This document shows positions 11,656 through 24,157 of a stretch of DNA of 64,000 nt, piece after piece (positions within the stretch are counted from its first letter, which is position 1; every line of letters starts with the position of its first letter). This stretch comes from Xylaria sp. FL1777 (taxonomy: Eukaryota > Ascomycota > Sordariomycetes > Xylariales > Xylariaceae). The stretch covers positions 496,001-560,000 of the forward strand of contig MU400519.1 in the NCBI GenBank assembly GCA_022578965.1. The letters are read 5' to 3'. Made by a program: the position numbers and the translations under genes. The notes beneath the pieces were generated by a model, which was not told the DNA's origin, made no database searches, and saw only the letters and a program-made list of their open reading frames with translations.

Positions 11656-14600
11656 CGTTCACGGTCAGGATAGTCACTGTGGTCATTCATGGCGTTTTTT
11701 TTAATGGCATGCGCTTCGCTTCGACGGGGAGACTCGGGGTGTTTAATAGCTCGATCAACCAACAACTCCCTCTCTCTCTTCTCTCCGTCTCCCTCTCCAA
11801 TATGCGCTTGACACTCACAATCGGAGAAGCGAGCAATGTTAGTGAGTGGGATGGGTGTGATGGGTGGGACGAATTGCTGGGAGCTATGGCTGGGATTGTG
11901 CAGCTTCGATTTGGCCTTCGCCGCCGTTGTCGCCGCGTGCTGTAACTTGTCGCCGTGGACTTCTTTGCCAGATATTGGAAGTTCTTGGTACTTCTTGGCC
12001 TGACGATCATCGCGAGCACAACCGCGCCCCCCAGGTTCCTGATACGCCGCGCTTGGAGCACGGTACTACTGGTGAACATTGGGAATGGCATCTCATCCCT
12101 ACTGCGTAGTATACCTACCTACATAGGGGGAGGTAGTGTAGGCTACCACCCAGGCGAGCCAGCCCCTGGTCAAGCCCGATGTTTTTGACAGGCTTGTTTT
12201 GCAAAGTGCCTGTAATAACGAGATGACTAGGTTATCTTCTCCGCGGGTAGATGGATAAGAATGGGCGGGGGGAGGGGAAGGGTGGACGGGGTCACGGACT
12301 CGCAGGCCCAAGGCCCATGGGGGCACGACGATGTGAACTCCCATGTGTCTTGTACATGGCCGGTACGAGTGCGTAGGTAGTACATCGACATTGGCATTAT
12401 TGGCATTGCCATCCACATCCCCATCCTCCAGCTGCACACCAGACACCCAACCTCGCGTGGCCTGTCTATATTTGTTGATGGACCAAACCTTACCGTCGGT
12501 ACCGTCGTTGTCTGGCTGCTTGCTCAGTCATCTCCCCTCCAACCAGCCCTCAGGCTCTCCGGCTTCCTGGTCCAGGTGGGCGAGGAGACGACATGCTCGT
12601 CACCAAACCCGGGGGATACTTAAACAGGTAAGGCGACGAGAGCGGAGTGTACATTGTAGTGTACATAGTGTACTGGGTAGGTACTGCACATCCTCATTGT
12701 CTGCCCATCGTATCCATCGTATGTAGATGTATAGATGTATACCTACTGCGTAGGTCCTTTACAAATTCCATTCACACTAGAACATTTTGGTCATACGCCA
12801 CGAACAATTGCCCGACGAGGGCGAGTCAGCGACTGCTGATTTTCGGTATGAGCCGTGCTATATACCAAATAAAAGGCCAAGGCGCCTACCGATATCCTAC
12901 AAATAGATATCCACCATGATGGATAGAAAGACATACTCGTTGGTGTATGTATATGAAGCATGTATATGAAGCACAGATGGAAACCCCTTGGGACGGATAC
13001 ATACCTATCTAGGCATGTATTGCCTCGATCTTCACGCATCTTACCGCAATCGCTATGCTATTAATTCTAAGATATGAACTTGGCTGCTTGGTATGTACAC
13101 TATGTATGTACTTACTTAGATGTTGCTTGCGTCAGTCAGTCATCCCACGCTTAGATCCCTGACGGCAGGCTTTTTCTGTTGTCAGCCCTCACCAACCTAG
13201 TGCAACCCATTACTACAGCTCATTATATACTACATATACTACATACTACGTGTGTATGGGGCGTGGCTAGGAATGCATTCAACACGGTAACTGATGGTGT
13301 ACCATGATTTACGACCAACACTGGGCATCTTTCTCGGCCCTCTCTATTCGCCAGCTCTTTGTCCGTCTCCGCCTCTGTCCCTGTCCCTTCCATTGTCATA
13401 CATTTTTCTTGGCATCCAAAGTGAAACATTTGAGAAGTGCAGAACTCGAGGCTACCTACTGTAGGCAGCCAGCGGAATCTCATGGGTTACACGATCTGAC
13501 ATGGATTTCGTCCAGTGTCAAACAATGCGCAAATCTCACATATACCGGTACATCGCTCTGTGTGATCCGTGGAGCCGGAAGTAGGTGACTTGCAAGCCGT
13601 GCCGACATGGACGAATAACAAGAATCACTAGATAATTAACGATGACACACACATATATAGCTATTCTACTAGATGTTTCAGTCTTTCCTTATAGGAACAT
13701 CTAGAATAATTGTCCAAGAGAGAGTATCAGATCATAAATTCTCGAGACATACGCTATTCCTGTCCAGATGTGCCCAGAGCTTAATATTCATGTTGATGAA
13801 TGCAATGCGGCAGGGGCATCTCGTTCCGTTCCGTTCGCCACGTCGTGCGGCGCTTCAAGCACCAGGGCTGTGATGATCATAACCAGCCACTTTTCTCACC
13901 GAGCCAGTCAATGCGTGCTCATCTCATCTACGAGCTTCTTGGCCTACCTACTTACTTGTGCAGCCAAGCCTTCGGGACTTACAGTCCGTCTTACTGCTTG
14001 CATCGAATGCCTAGGTTGATGTACTCACTCGAAAACCCTGTTCCTCTAGGAGGACGCACACACTCTCCCTACAGATATGTCATGGAGTCGAACGTAGATT
14101 TGATTTACTCGGACTTCTCGTCACTAACAGTTGACCTAGGACGATCCGAATGATTGAGATTTGCACGCGACATACGCATACCAGCAGATACGGCGGCGTG
14201 CTTATCCCTCGTATTCAAGGCGGAGAAGCTTCCTGAGAGTGTCTGAAGCCTTTACTCGACCGTCGCGGTCTCGCCCGCCCAGCCATGATATGATCACCCA
14301 TCACAGCAGGACAGTCGCGTGGGAGGCAATCAGCGGTGCGGTTCTTTCTTCTATCCGATCCCAGTGGAATATAGTCCATCGTTGATGGGAGGTGGAGGCT
14401 TGATGAACCGTCAATCTTGGGTTGGCTGATCCTCTGGACGATACGAACGCGGCTACTCCTTGTTGGGGAGGAGGCGGACGGCCCTGGGGGACTGAGGCGA
14501 CGGCAGAGCCTTTTGTGGCTTTGGAATCGCGTCTCGGCTGCCGAAGCTTGTGTGCTGCCCGACCAGTAGTGAGCGTACGGGCGACCTGTGATGCCTCGGA

Positions 14601-16079
14601 TTGGAAAGTAAGAACCGCGCGGCGTGGGACGCCCTCTCGTCAAACTAGGAATGGGCAGGACCGAGTGCCAAGCACCCTGTGAGAGTAGACTTCATGACTC
14701 TCTTCGTCACCGCCAGTGTTGTGAAACGCCTATACGGCAATCGATTTACCTCGGCGCATCATGTATGCCACCGGCCTTGGCAGCTAAGCCTGGACTTTTC
14801 GAGTTGTATTGCGGAGCAGCTAGTGTAAGGTGGTAAGAAGTTCACCCTAGTAAGTATCCGTAAATTAAGAAATAGGTAAGCCATGATTTGAGCTCTCCCC
14901 AGTTCCCTCGACCAGGGGAACACTCAAGGGGTCGAAGGTCCGAGTTATACTCAACACACATATGCTCCAACGCATGGCCACCTCCGCCCTTCAAACTTCA
15001 AGGAGGCGTCTACATCACACCCTCCAGTGACATTAAGATGACAGTGGTAAATCGACGGGCTATATAGGTAGTGGTCGTCGCCGCCATTGAAGTCGCACGG
15101 CCAAGATGGTCAGTCATTCGCAACTCGGGAGTTGGAGAAGCTGTTCATGATTGGGTGGCACGCGTGGCGTCGACGCATTGTCATGCCGACTCTGCGATCC
15201 AAGTTATCCTCGAGTGGTGATATCAGGTCCCTCGCATCTATTATAGCATCTACATGCAGACATGCACACTACTTTTGTTGGGTAGCAAGCAATATAATAG
15301 CACCTTTTTCACTCTCTCTTTGCCTTGCCTTGCCTTGCCTGACCTTGCCTGGCCTATTACGTATGTGAGCATGTCGTATAAATTCATCTCATCTAGCCGG
15401 CCCAATACTTGGCGAACAAATCACGTAGACAACTAGATCCGTCTTCCAAGATTGTCCCATCGAATGCCATACGGGTATTACGTTCTATTCTTCTTGGCTC
15501 CAGTTCTCGTCCTACGCTATCTGCCGAGTCAACACTTTCTCTTACTCTCTCTCTCCGCCCGTCTCTGCAAATCGTAGAGGCCATTTTTAGCCGACTGATT
15601 CCTTTCTTGTAACGTAGTGTTTTCTGACATGATATGGAAGCTGGATCGACGTAACCGTAGCACGAGAAAGCGCTGGGCTGACCAAGAGTGGTGAAGTTCC
15701 ATGACAGAGTCCATGACAGAGTTGGTACTGTAGTACAGATGCAGGCATCTACACTAAAAGGAGAAATAGATAGTGTGGATCGCAAGCTCGCTACAGAGGG
15801 TTTCCATGAACCGGGCCGAAGTAGAGGTGCTCAGGCCGTGGCTAGAGCCGTCTTCAGTGCTCGTTTTACTACATAAGTAAGTAGCTACACATACCTACTA
15901 TGTACACTGTTCCTTTTGAGAATAGCAAACACTGCCCTTGAGTGCTGACTAAGTAGGTAAATAGGTACCTAGACGGTCAAGTACCAACAAGCCTCCTCCA
16001 TAGGCAACCTCCCCCCTATTTTACCTACCGACTGTCCTTACCCAAGGGCTAAGAGTCTTAAAAAAAAACTTTTTTTTGT

Positions 16080-16710
16080 CTTCTGACCGCTCTTGCGCTC
16101 TGCCACAATACCGTAGCAAATGTAGTACGTATTTCTTTACATTTCAGACACCGCACATTTTCTTCTTCTCTCTCTTCTGCTTTTGATTTGGTTGTTTGTC
16201 CTCATTGGTTTATTGGTTTGTTGGGTTTGTTTATTTTATTTCGACCTTTCGTCTCGTTTCTTGAGCCGCTATTGTTGTTCTATTGGAGACATAACTTACT
16301 TGCTCTCCAACCCACCCACGTACCTACATAAAAAAAATACCTAGACAGAACCCGTCATATTTTTTTATATCCACCATCATTCGTGCCCAGCTACTCCTTA
16401 CCTACTTACTACCTAGTATACCAAACCACACCCACCATCTCTCTCTCACTACCTACTCTACTTACTTACTTACTCTTACTTAGACGTATTTAGTGTACCT
16501 GTCAACTATTGGTGCGCATCGACATCTGCTCCGCCCGCTCTAATCCGGCCTGTTGGGCAATCAATCAATCAATCAATCAATCAACGAACGAGCTTAATCA
16601 ATGGGCTCAACGAATGACCCAATCCGTCCTGTCTCTCATTCACCCGTCGATCCATTCATCGACCAGCTGAGCACCCGAGCACCCGACAGCAGCAGCAGCA
16701 ACGACACCTG
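16080..16710 (+). promoter_or_regulatory. pyrimidine-rich leader/promoter-like stretch without a gene
   Basis: Long C/T-rich tracts (TCTTCTTCTCTCTCTTCTGC, ACTTACTTACTTAC, a TCAA tract and CAGCAGCAGCAGCAA at its end) resemble the upstream and 5'-leader DNA of highly expressed or long-leader fungal genes on the plus strand. The next 1 kb has ORFs on both strands but none looks real. It may lead a non-coding transcript or a gene whose exons I failed to see. Confidence 0.3.
16557..16584 (+). repeat. (TCAA)n microsatellite
   Basis: About seven perfect copies of the tetranucleotide TCAA inside the pyrimidine-rich stretch. Confidence 0.9.
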
Positions 16711-19700
16711 AAGTTGTCGTTTATCACGGGATCGTCCTCGGCACGTCCCGACTTCTTCCGACCGCCACGTCTGCTGCTGCGTACTTTCCCGCTACTTCCC
16801 GCTCTTGCCCACTGTTCTCCCACTACCTCCCGGTACTTTCCCAGCGCCTCCAGTGCCCCAGCACCACAAACAACCCAGGACCAACACCTGCACTTGTCTG
16901 GTGTCAGCCTTGCTTGCACCTGCACCTCTGGCGGCGGCGCGCCAGGCCAATGCCCTGCAACGTCATTCCCACCCGACTGGATCTTAGCTGCAGCCGTGAC
17001 GATGCAAGATGAGGCAATGAATGGTCTGGAAGGCCATCTTGCCCGCCTGCTAGCGATGGGTGCCCACCATCCACCATCCTCCATCCTCCGTCCTCTCGAA
17101 CCCTCGACCCTCGAACCCCCCGACGTCTCCCTCGCCAGCCTACAGTAGTAGTAGTAGAACACCTCTTTCCTCTCCTTTTTCATTTCCTCGTCTTCTCATT
17201 CTATCATGGCTATTTTTCATTATTTATTTCGTCCAGTCCCTTCCCGGTCTCTAGGTCTCTAGGTCTCTACCCGCATTCGTCCTTTTTAACAAAACAACAC
17301 ACTGCCAACCTGTGCTAGCTGCCGCCCATCCCGGATACCTCGTTGTGGACTGCTCGGGCTCGCCCTGGATGGACCGGTATCAGTATCTCCGGGTAAAACG
17401 CCCCGTAGCATTGCGTTGTGCCCTCCAATGAGCTGAAGAACTGGCCCGGCCGCCCCTCCGCATCCTCGAGCAAGCAATCATGGGTGAATCATGGATGTCT
17501 CGCCTCCAGTCTACTGCCCAGCCCAAGCTCTAGTAAACTTAAGCTTGCCAAAAGCGGCACAAGTCCATTCCTGCGTCTTCTGTGCAAACCAAGCAAACGC
17601 CAACCTCAACGTGGGGGCTCATGATAGAAATATCTTATGCTTGGCTGCCCTGCTTCCTAGCAACACTATAATCCCCCCGCTCCCTTCCCTCTCTCTCTCT
17701 CTCTATGCCATCTCCTGTACCTATACGTTTCTGCAACCGCTGCAACCATACGCAGTGATTGCTCGCCTCCTCCATCTGCTTTCGGGTTGAACACCCGCGC
17801 TTAGCGCATTACAAGCCACCCAAGGATCTAGCATTATCTTGCTACATTCGATCCTCTGCAGCATGATCGAGACGACATCACACTACTGATCTTTATTCTT
17901 TTCGTCAGAAAGCCCTGCACTATTGCCCCCGGCTTTTCTCGGCAGGGGAGCTTGCTGTGGATTGTGATGTCTGCCTGCATGGTTTATGCAATCTGGTCCC
18001 ACACAACGTCTTGCCATTAGCACATGTTGTTTACATGTCTCTTCGTTCTCATCATCCCCCTGTCAAACCCGAGTTTTCTCCTGGTAACGCTTAAACCTCC
18101 TCTTTCTAGATAACGAGATATTTATATCTATCGCGGTCGGCCAAGTCATCAGATTCGCTACCCAGTGCTGACCTCGATTTGACCTCGGTTTGGACTGAGA
18201 CTGCAAGAAAAGCAAACCCGTATGATTATCTTATTCCTGTTTCATCCAGCGGCAGCGGTGGTAACGAGCTACGTCGCTCGACTGCCAATGACCTGCGACG
18301 GGCAACAAGACCCCTTGTTGCTTCTTCGGTGCATCTTTATAATAACAAGGGTGCAGCCTGTCTGAGCCCAATTATAAGCGCCTCAGGTAAGAGAGGTCGG
18401 GGACTTCCAATAACCGGCTGGGGTGCCAAATTCCTGGGTTTCTCTGTGTATCCCACGCTACTTCTAGAAGCTTGCGCTGCTGTCATTCTCCAGCGAATGA
18501 CAGTCACGGTTCAATATTGTTATGTAAGGTCGTCACATGTCATGCGCTGTCGCCCGGCATAGTTCATCTGGAGGTAAGCCGGATGTATCCTGCCTGGTCC
18601 TCCGCATAGCATTTAAGCTCCTGTCATATGTTGGGCAGAAGCTAGGGGCCAGCTGGTTCTCACTTTTTTTGGACATTTACTCACCCAATGCGGCACCACG
18701 GAAAGGACATGTGCCCTGACAGGCACTTACATGCGGCATAGGAACGAAGGCCCCAGTCTTCCTCCTCTTTTTTTTCCTCTAGTACAACATAGCGTGACAG
18801 GTTCTCATCGACGAGTGGCATTACGACGACACCGACCATCCGAATTGTGACTGTGGACGCGTCGAAGAGGGCCGACAGGTAACGCCAGAGAGGTCACCCA
18901 TACACCACCGCGATGGAATTGTGACGACACTACTTGTCTCCGCACTCTGCCTGTTAGCTGCAAGGCCCTCACAAGCCGTTGTGCGTCGACCAGGGTATGC
19001 CCACGACTGTGCACGCGAGTCGTTCAACTTGGCCCACCCAGCTTCACTATTCAATCCATTAGTCGGCTATAGGCGGCCACTGTAGTCGGTGCTTGTGTTT
19101 CAAACTTGACAAGATTGTCACGTGTCAGACTAGCTCTCGGGTGAGCCCTTTTACCCGAGCGCCATCTTGCTTTTCTATTACCTGTATTTCTGCTTCGTTA
19201 TGTAAACATGCCAGCAAACACGCTTCTTACGTGTATCGGCATTCGCTGTCAAATTCATTGACGCGGGTGTTTTCGCTCTTGGCAGAGATAAACTTATAAA
19301 CCCGTTGCTGGGCGCCCGTATTTGAGAGGTCGTTTTGTACTTCTTGGACGATTCGGGAATCAGTAGAGGTTACATATCAAGGTTGGTACATGACGGCCTT
19401 GTCGTTCCAACGGAGTGCTTCGTAAGAGAGTCCAGCTCCATTATTTGGAGATGTCGATAGATACGATTACTTTGAGATTCTATTTGTCATTTCAACACGT
19501 TTCTGCCTAAATATCTTATCGAGCGAGTTCGTGCGGATGCTATAATTGCTCTTCCGTAGCCGAGACCGGCATGTCAAGAGCCTTGTCTCTATAGCCGCAG
19601 TCATAACGGCCAAGCCGCGGTATACTATGTATGTAGTTCTAGTTTTGCCCGCTATCAAATCACCACCATAACGAAGCGCTTTGGTAGAAGTGCGGTTAAT

Positions 19701-21299
19701 TTGCAAGTCCTGCTTGGATTACGGACGTGGGGGGTTAGTCATGACCTCTATCTGTTTTACCTCCTTGCGCGTTGGTTGATGAAGTATCTAGTACAATGTC
19801 GTAACAAACGAAGCCTAGCATGAGACAAGTGACTTAATTGTCGACATATTTCGAATCTCACCTCAGACATCTGACTTCGATTGCAGAAGGTACAAGCGTC
19901 GCCTCCCCGCAAACGATGTGTCAAACACGGGGATGGTTCCCATTCCTGTGTTGGCCTCGTCCCCGCAACCCGACCCTACATCCCAGTATCGAAAGGCGAA
20001 CGCGAAATCAAGCTTTTCCAAGACGCCGGGAATAGATGCCGGAAGCGACCCGTCCTAACCCGGCAACTCTCCACTGCCTACGTAAGGTACCTACCTGCGT
20101 AGGCTTCCGACGCCTCGCACACTCGTTTATGTAGTTCCCCTTTTCCGTGGCGAGTTGGGCTGTCAGCTGTAGGTAGCACAGCCGCTCCGCTCATCTCTGG
20201 CGGGCGTCGGTCCAGGGGGCGACTGAGATCCCACCACCCAGCGCCGACTTCTAGTAGATATGTTTCCCAAAACGAAAGCTCTCGAGTACCCAGGTTGCTC
20301 GCTCGTCGGACGACCAACCGGGGCAAAGGGAGCCAAGGGGGCAAGGTGGCAAGGGGCAAGGGGAGGGGCTAGGATGTGTTGGAAGGTTCGGTTCTGAACC
20401 GTTATATTTCGCAACTCTTTGGGCTGTCCCAGCGAGACGAGGGTCACGGTCGGGTCATTGCAATTTCATGCACAAACACTGTCGCATCCCAGGCAGTTGG
20501 ACTCGCTAATCCATGCAAGTCAAAACAAAAACGCTCCCTTGATAAGCAGTCATCTGCGGGGTAGCCCTAGGCCTGTCGTGACTGGCCCCTTGGTACCAAT
20601 AGTGGCATGGCGATTTCGAGATATGCGAGACGAGGGCATGCAGGTAAGACGGCTCTGAACGGCCCAGGGAAAAGGCTTGTGCTGCGCTGTTCCCCGAACT
20701 GACCACCGTGGATCGATTCGAGGACCTCTGCTATCTCCTCAGCTCGTCGACAAGGGAGGGAGACAGGGGGCGCGCTTCCCACCACCCATGTAGGCGATTA
20801 AGTACGGCTCCTTTGTTCGGTTGTGGACCAGCCGCCAACGTACTCCTACTACTACTATACGTACTATCTATCTATCCACTGGACAGGCATGCAGCAGCAG
20901 GAGGAACGAGAAGCGCGCGCTCGCTCACTTACTCACTCACTCGTGGTTCTGTTTGCGCCTCAACCCATCGCGAAGGGGAAAGCCGACATGACGCATGTAC
21001 GTATTTGAGTTTTCCAAACGTCACGTGTGTCATTTCCGATGTACGATACCAGGATGTGATGATGACATTGGCGTGACTGTAAGACACACCGGTGAGGTAC
21101 CGTCTAACACCCAAGCATGGGGGCCATATATATACTACACTACGGTACATAGTAATGTACGTTAGCTAGTTATGCGGTGTGTATATGTGTAGAGGCCCCA
21201 TTCCGATCACCGAAGAGAACGGCTCTGCCGGCTACAGCGAGCTGACGGTGATCTACACTGCCGTACCGCCTCATTGACGAGACCTACATGTATACCTAA

Positions 21300-21356
21300 C
21301 ACTACACATGACTGACAGACTAACTGACAGACTAACAGACTGACTGACAGACAGAG
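21300..21356 (+). repeat. (CTGA/CAGA)n microsatellite
   Basis: Repeated CTGACAGA and CTAACTGACAGA units over about 55 bp. Confidence 0.75.
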
Positions 21357-22882
21357 CCGACGGGGGCTTGCCCGCGGGGGGCGATGGCCACACCACAGTA
21401 CATGCAGCTACCCTCCGTGAACGGAGTGTCTCGGGACTCGAAGAGTTCGGGATCATCTTCACCATCCAGGCAGGTCTCCGACTGGCTCTCACGCAGCCAT
21501 TCTCCGACGTACTGCTGTCAGGAAAGGGAATTCCGGCTTACCTCCCTCCTTGCCTGCCGTCCACTACCATGCCGGAGTCCGTAGGTATAGTGGGCGTCTG
21601 CCACCGGAGGTCCTGGGTCCCTTTGGGCTGGAGGGTACATATCTGCCTGGGTTACTGCTTCTCTAGTGTACATTAGATACATACTAAGTAGAGATCTCCC
21701 GAGTCTTCATGCAAGCCAAGAACGCCTTTGCTTATGCGGCTGACCTGACGCTAGCAATCTGAGCACCGTATACGACAAGAGCGGCCGCACTCTAAAAACA
21801 AAAACGAACAGAATGGGCTGCATAGGTCGTGTCGTTCTGGCCAGAGGTGAGAACACTCACTATACCTACATATGTGCTCGCGTATGTATGTACGCTCGGT
21901 TAGGGGATGCTTCGCAGCAATCAAATCTACCTGGCACCATTGTTGACACGATATAGGTAGGCAAATGGAATCATGATAAGCCTAAGTGTGTCTCGTGATA
22001 ATTAGGCCTGTTCGTGTAGTATTCGGATGGCCGGGAAGCCTTGACCAATACGAAGTCTATCGCTTTGGCAATTGACTCATGGAAGAACGGAAGGCGTGGT
22101 AGTGTCATCGCCGGTGACATTCTTACTCTCTTGGCTTGGCCTCAGAATTCTCGCCTTATCACGGTATTTGAAAGTAGTGTATCTATATGCCTACAGCTCC
22201 CCGCAACTGTTCCTTCAGAAGCTGACTGGCTAGAAGAGGCGACGGCAGACAAGACGGGACAATGCTACCGGATATCACGACAGGATAACGACAGGATATA
22301 TAGAGAAAGAGATATTTCGCTTGTGCTTTGCAACTGCTCTGGACCGCACCGGCTAAACGGCAGTGGACCATGGTGCCTAGAAAGCCATCATAGCTATCGA
22401 GCTTACAACGATGAGGCTCAAGTTTCCTGCAGTCCGGCTCTCGTAATGGTGATGAGAATCCCCACAGCTTTAGGGCAACGGTTCCGTTCCAAGGTGGCTG
22501 ACACGACACTTGGCACCCTTGGAATGTGGAGTAGATCCAAGACTTCACTTCAACAACCACAAACTGTCTTGGAAACGATGTATGGCAAGCAAAACTATTG
22601 GGACATTGCCAACTCGTGCCGTATCCTCCTAGCATGTCAAAATGACAGTGCAAGATTTCAAAGCACGCAGATCGACATTAAAGGACATCGTAGTAGTCAT
22701 AAATAAGTGGCCTGACTCAGCAAGCGAGTGCTCGTCTGGATCACCGCCTCGAAGTAAAGAGCCACACAAAGCTCCATTACAAGCATGAATAATATCAGCT
22801 AGACCACAAAGCAGACACCATATGATCTACAGAACAATTAGACAAGTGATTATCAAGCTGGGAGAGGACCAAGGGTGCTTCA

Positions 22883-23442
22883 TCACGAGCCCGTTGGCAT
22901 TCCGGGTGACAGGATGACTAGGTACCATCGGTATGAGCAGTCTGGGTCGATATCAGTGAGTTTGGTGCCTATTGGCTCCCCTAATATAGGTCCGATCGAA
23001 GAATAATTATCTGACAAGAGATTTTCTGAATCCTTTAGCACTGACTCCCATGTCGAGAATTCCTTCCACTGGCAATTTTCACACAGCCTTGTCACTTCAT
23101 TGATGATGGCATATATTCTCTAGAATTAGAAACAATTACCGCATCGATCATGATCATCTTTAACTTCTAACTTACACAAAAGAAAAGTGTACTCTACCCG
23201 CTATCTAGCGAGATTCTCCATGACATCCCCGGTGCCACAGCTATCTTAGGCAGAGGCGTTGCGCAGGTGTCTGTCATAGTTACATCTCGGTCACCCATAT
23301 TAATGGTTACAATGTACGATGTGAGGCTTGGAATATCGGTCCTCCCCCCAAATGACCACGTCGCCGCTCCCATCAACGCTATTTCTGGCAAGGTTGTGGA
23401 TCTGAGCAAGGACTTTAGTGAGCCATAGTAAGTGTTGGATGT
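22883..23442 (-). CDS. uncertain split ORF, unknown function
   Basis: Two minus-strand open segments join in frame across a plausible 80-bp intron: 23442-23198 and 23117-22883 (intron starting GTAGAG, ending TAG-AG), giving about 160 residues up to a TGA. The first segment follows a possible acceptor (TTACTAG), so an upstream exon is missing and I found no start codon. Visible stretches include ALMGAATWSFGGRTDIP and RLCENCQWKEFSTWESVL. I recognise no domain. Weak hints of reality are frame continuity and non-repetitive composition. It could equally be a decayed gene fragment. Confidence 0.25.
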
Positions 23443-24157
23443 CTAGTAACGACGCATTGGTATTCAAATCCATTGTATGGTGAGATGAAGTGAATAGGGA
23501 CTTTATGTTTGAGAGCAACGGACGCTAAGTTTTCCCTGCGGAAGAGTTGAATATTTAGACGCAACTGTAGGACACCGGGGGTCCGGAGAGCCGTATTATA
23601 TTGAGCTTGGTTATCAATGAAATATATTAGAGAGAGGAAGGCCGTACAAGCCTTTATGCCTACCTAGGTACCCAAGGATGATAAGCATAGGCGTTATCGA
23701 GGACAAAGATAAGATCATACGCGCCCAGCGGACTTGCATGCACGGCTTGGTTCCCTGTGATAAGGTGTTCCCTAACCTTCGACGCATAGACAAGCATGAG
23801 CACACGTCTAGTGCTTTAATGCCAAGTCCCGAATGCCTTGCCCTAGGGGTAGGCCATGATCCACAATACTCTATAACGCTCCAGCAGTAAACAATCATTA
23901 TAACTTGGGGTGAGAGGAAGTACTTGAGACCTTGAATGAACAGACATTCTTTATCTGTTTGTTTGTATTTCATACTATTATATGTTTTTATGGCACAAAG
24001 AATGGCCACTAACCTCAACAAGCTCTGCTCCAGGTTTAGAACCCTGCTTAACTCCGGAGAGTGGTTCTAGACGTGGCTGAATTATATTAATGCTGCTCAG
24101 TAGAGCATCCCCTCGTTGATATTTTAGCAGAATCGATCTCCTCCATCACACCGGTTG

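Larger units (their letters stand above)
8040..24157. other. 16 kb gene-poor region rich in microsatellites
   Basis: No ORF here carries a recognised domain, and the longest frames overlap low-complexity DNA on both strands. The first part is the upstream region of the copper-fist gene. From 8.9 to 12.8 kb the DNA is dominated by short tandem repeats on GTAGG/GTATG/TGTAG themes. At about 16.08-16.70 kb there is a pyrimidine-rich stretch like fungal promoters or 5' leaders, but no convincing start or exon follows. A low-confidence split gene at 22883-23442 is listed separately. Confidence 0.55.

Noticed and set aside
11687..12091. 134-codon minus-strand ORF
   Set aside because: Basic, low-complexity and overlapped by plus-strand ORFs; no domain and no homolog recognised.
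16656..17183. Overlapping ORFs of 175 (-) and 144 (+) codons
   Set aside because: Both are open because of GC-rich repeats (CAGCAG, CCATCC); neither has a domain, a good start or plausible exons.
22041..22706. 221-codon plus-strand ORF with a 156-codon antisense ORF
   Set aside because: Begins at TTG, with no recognised domain and mixed composition; the length alone is not convincing.
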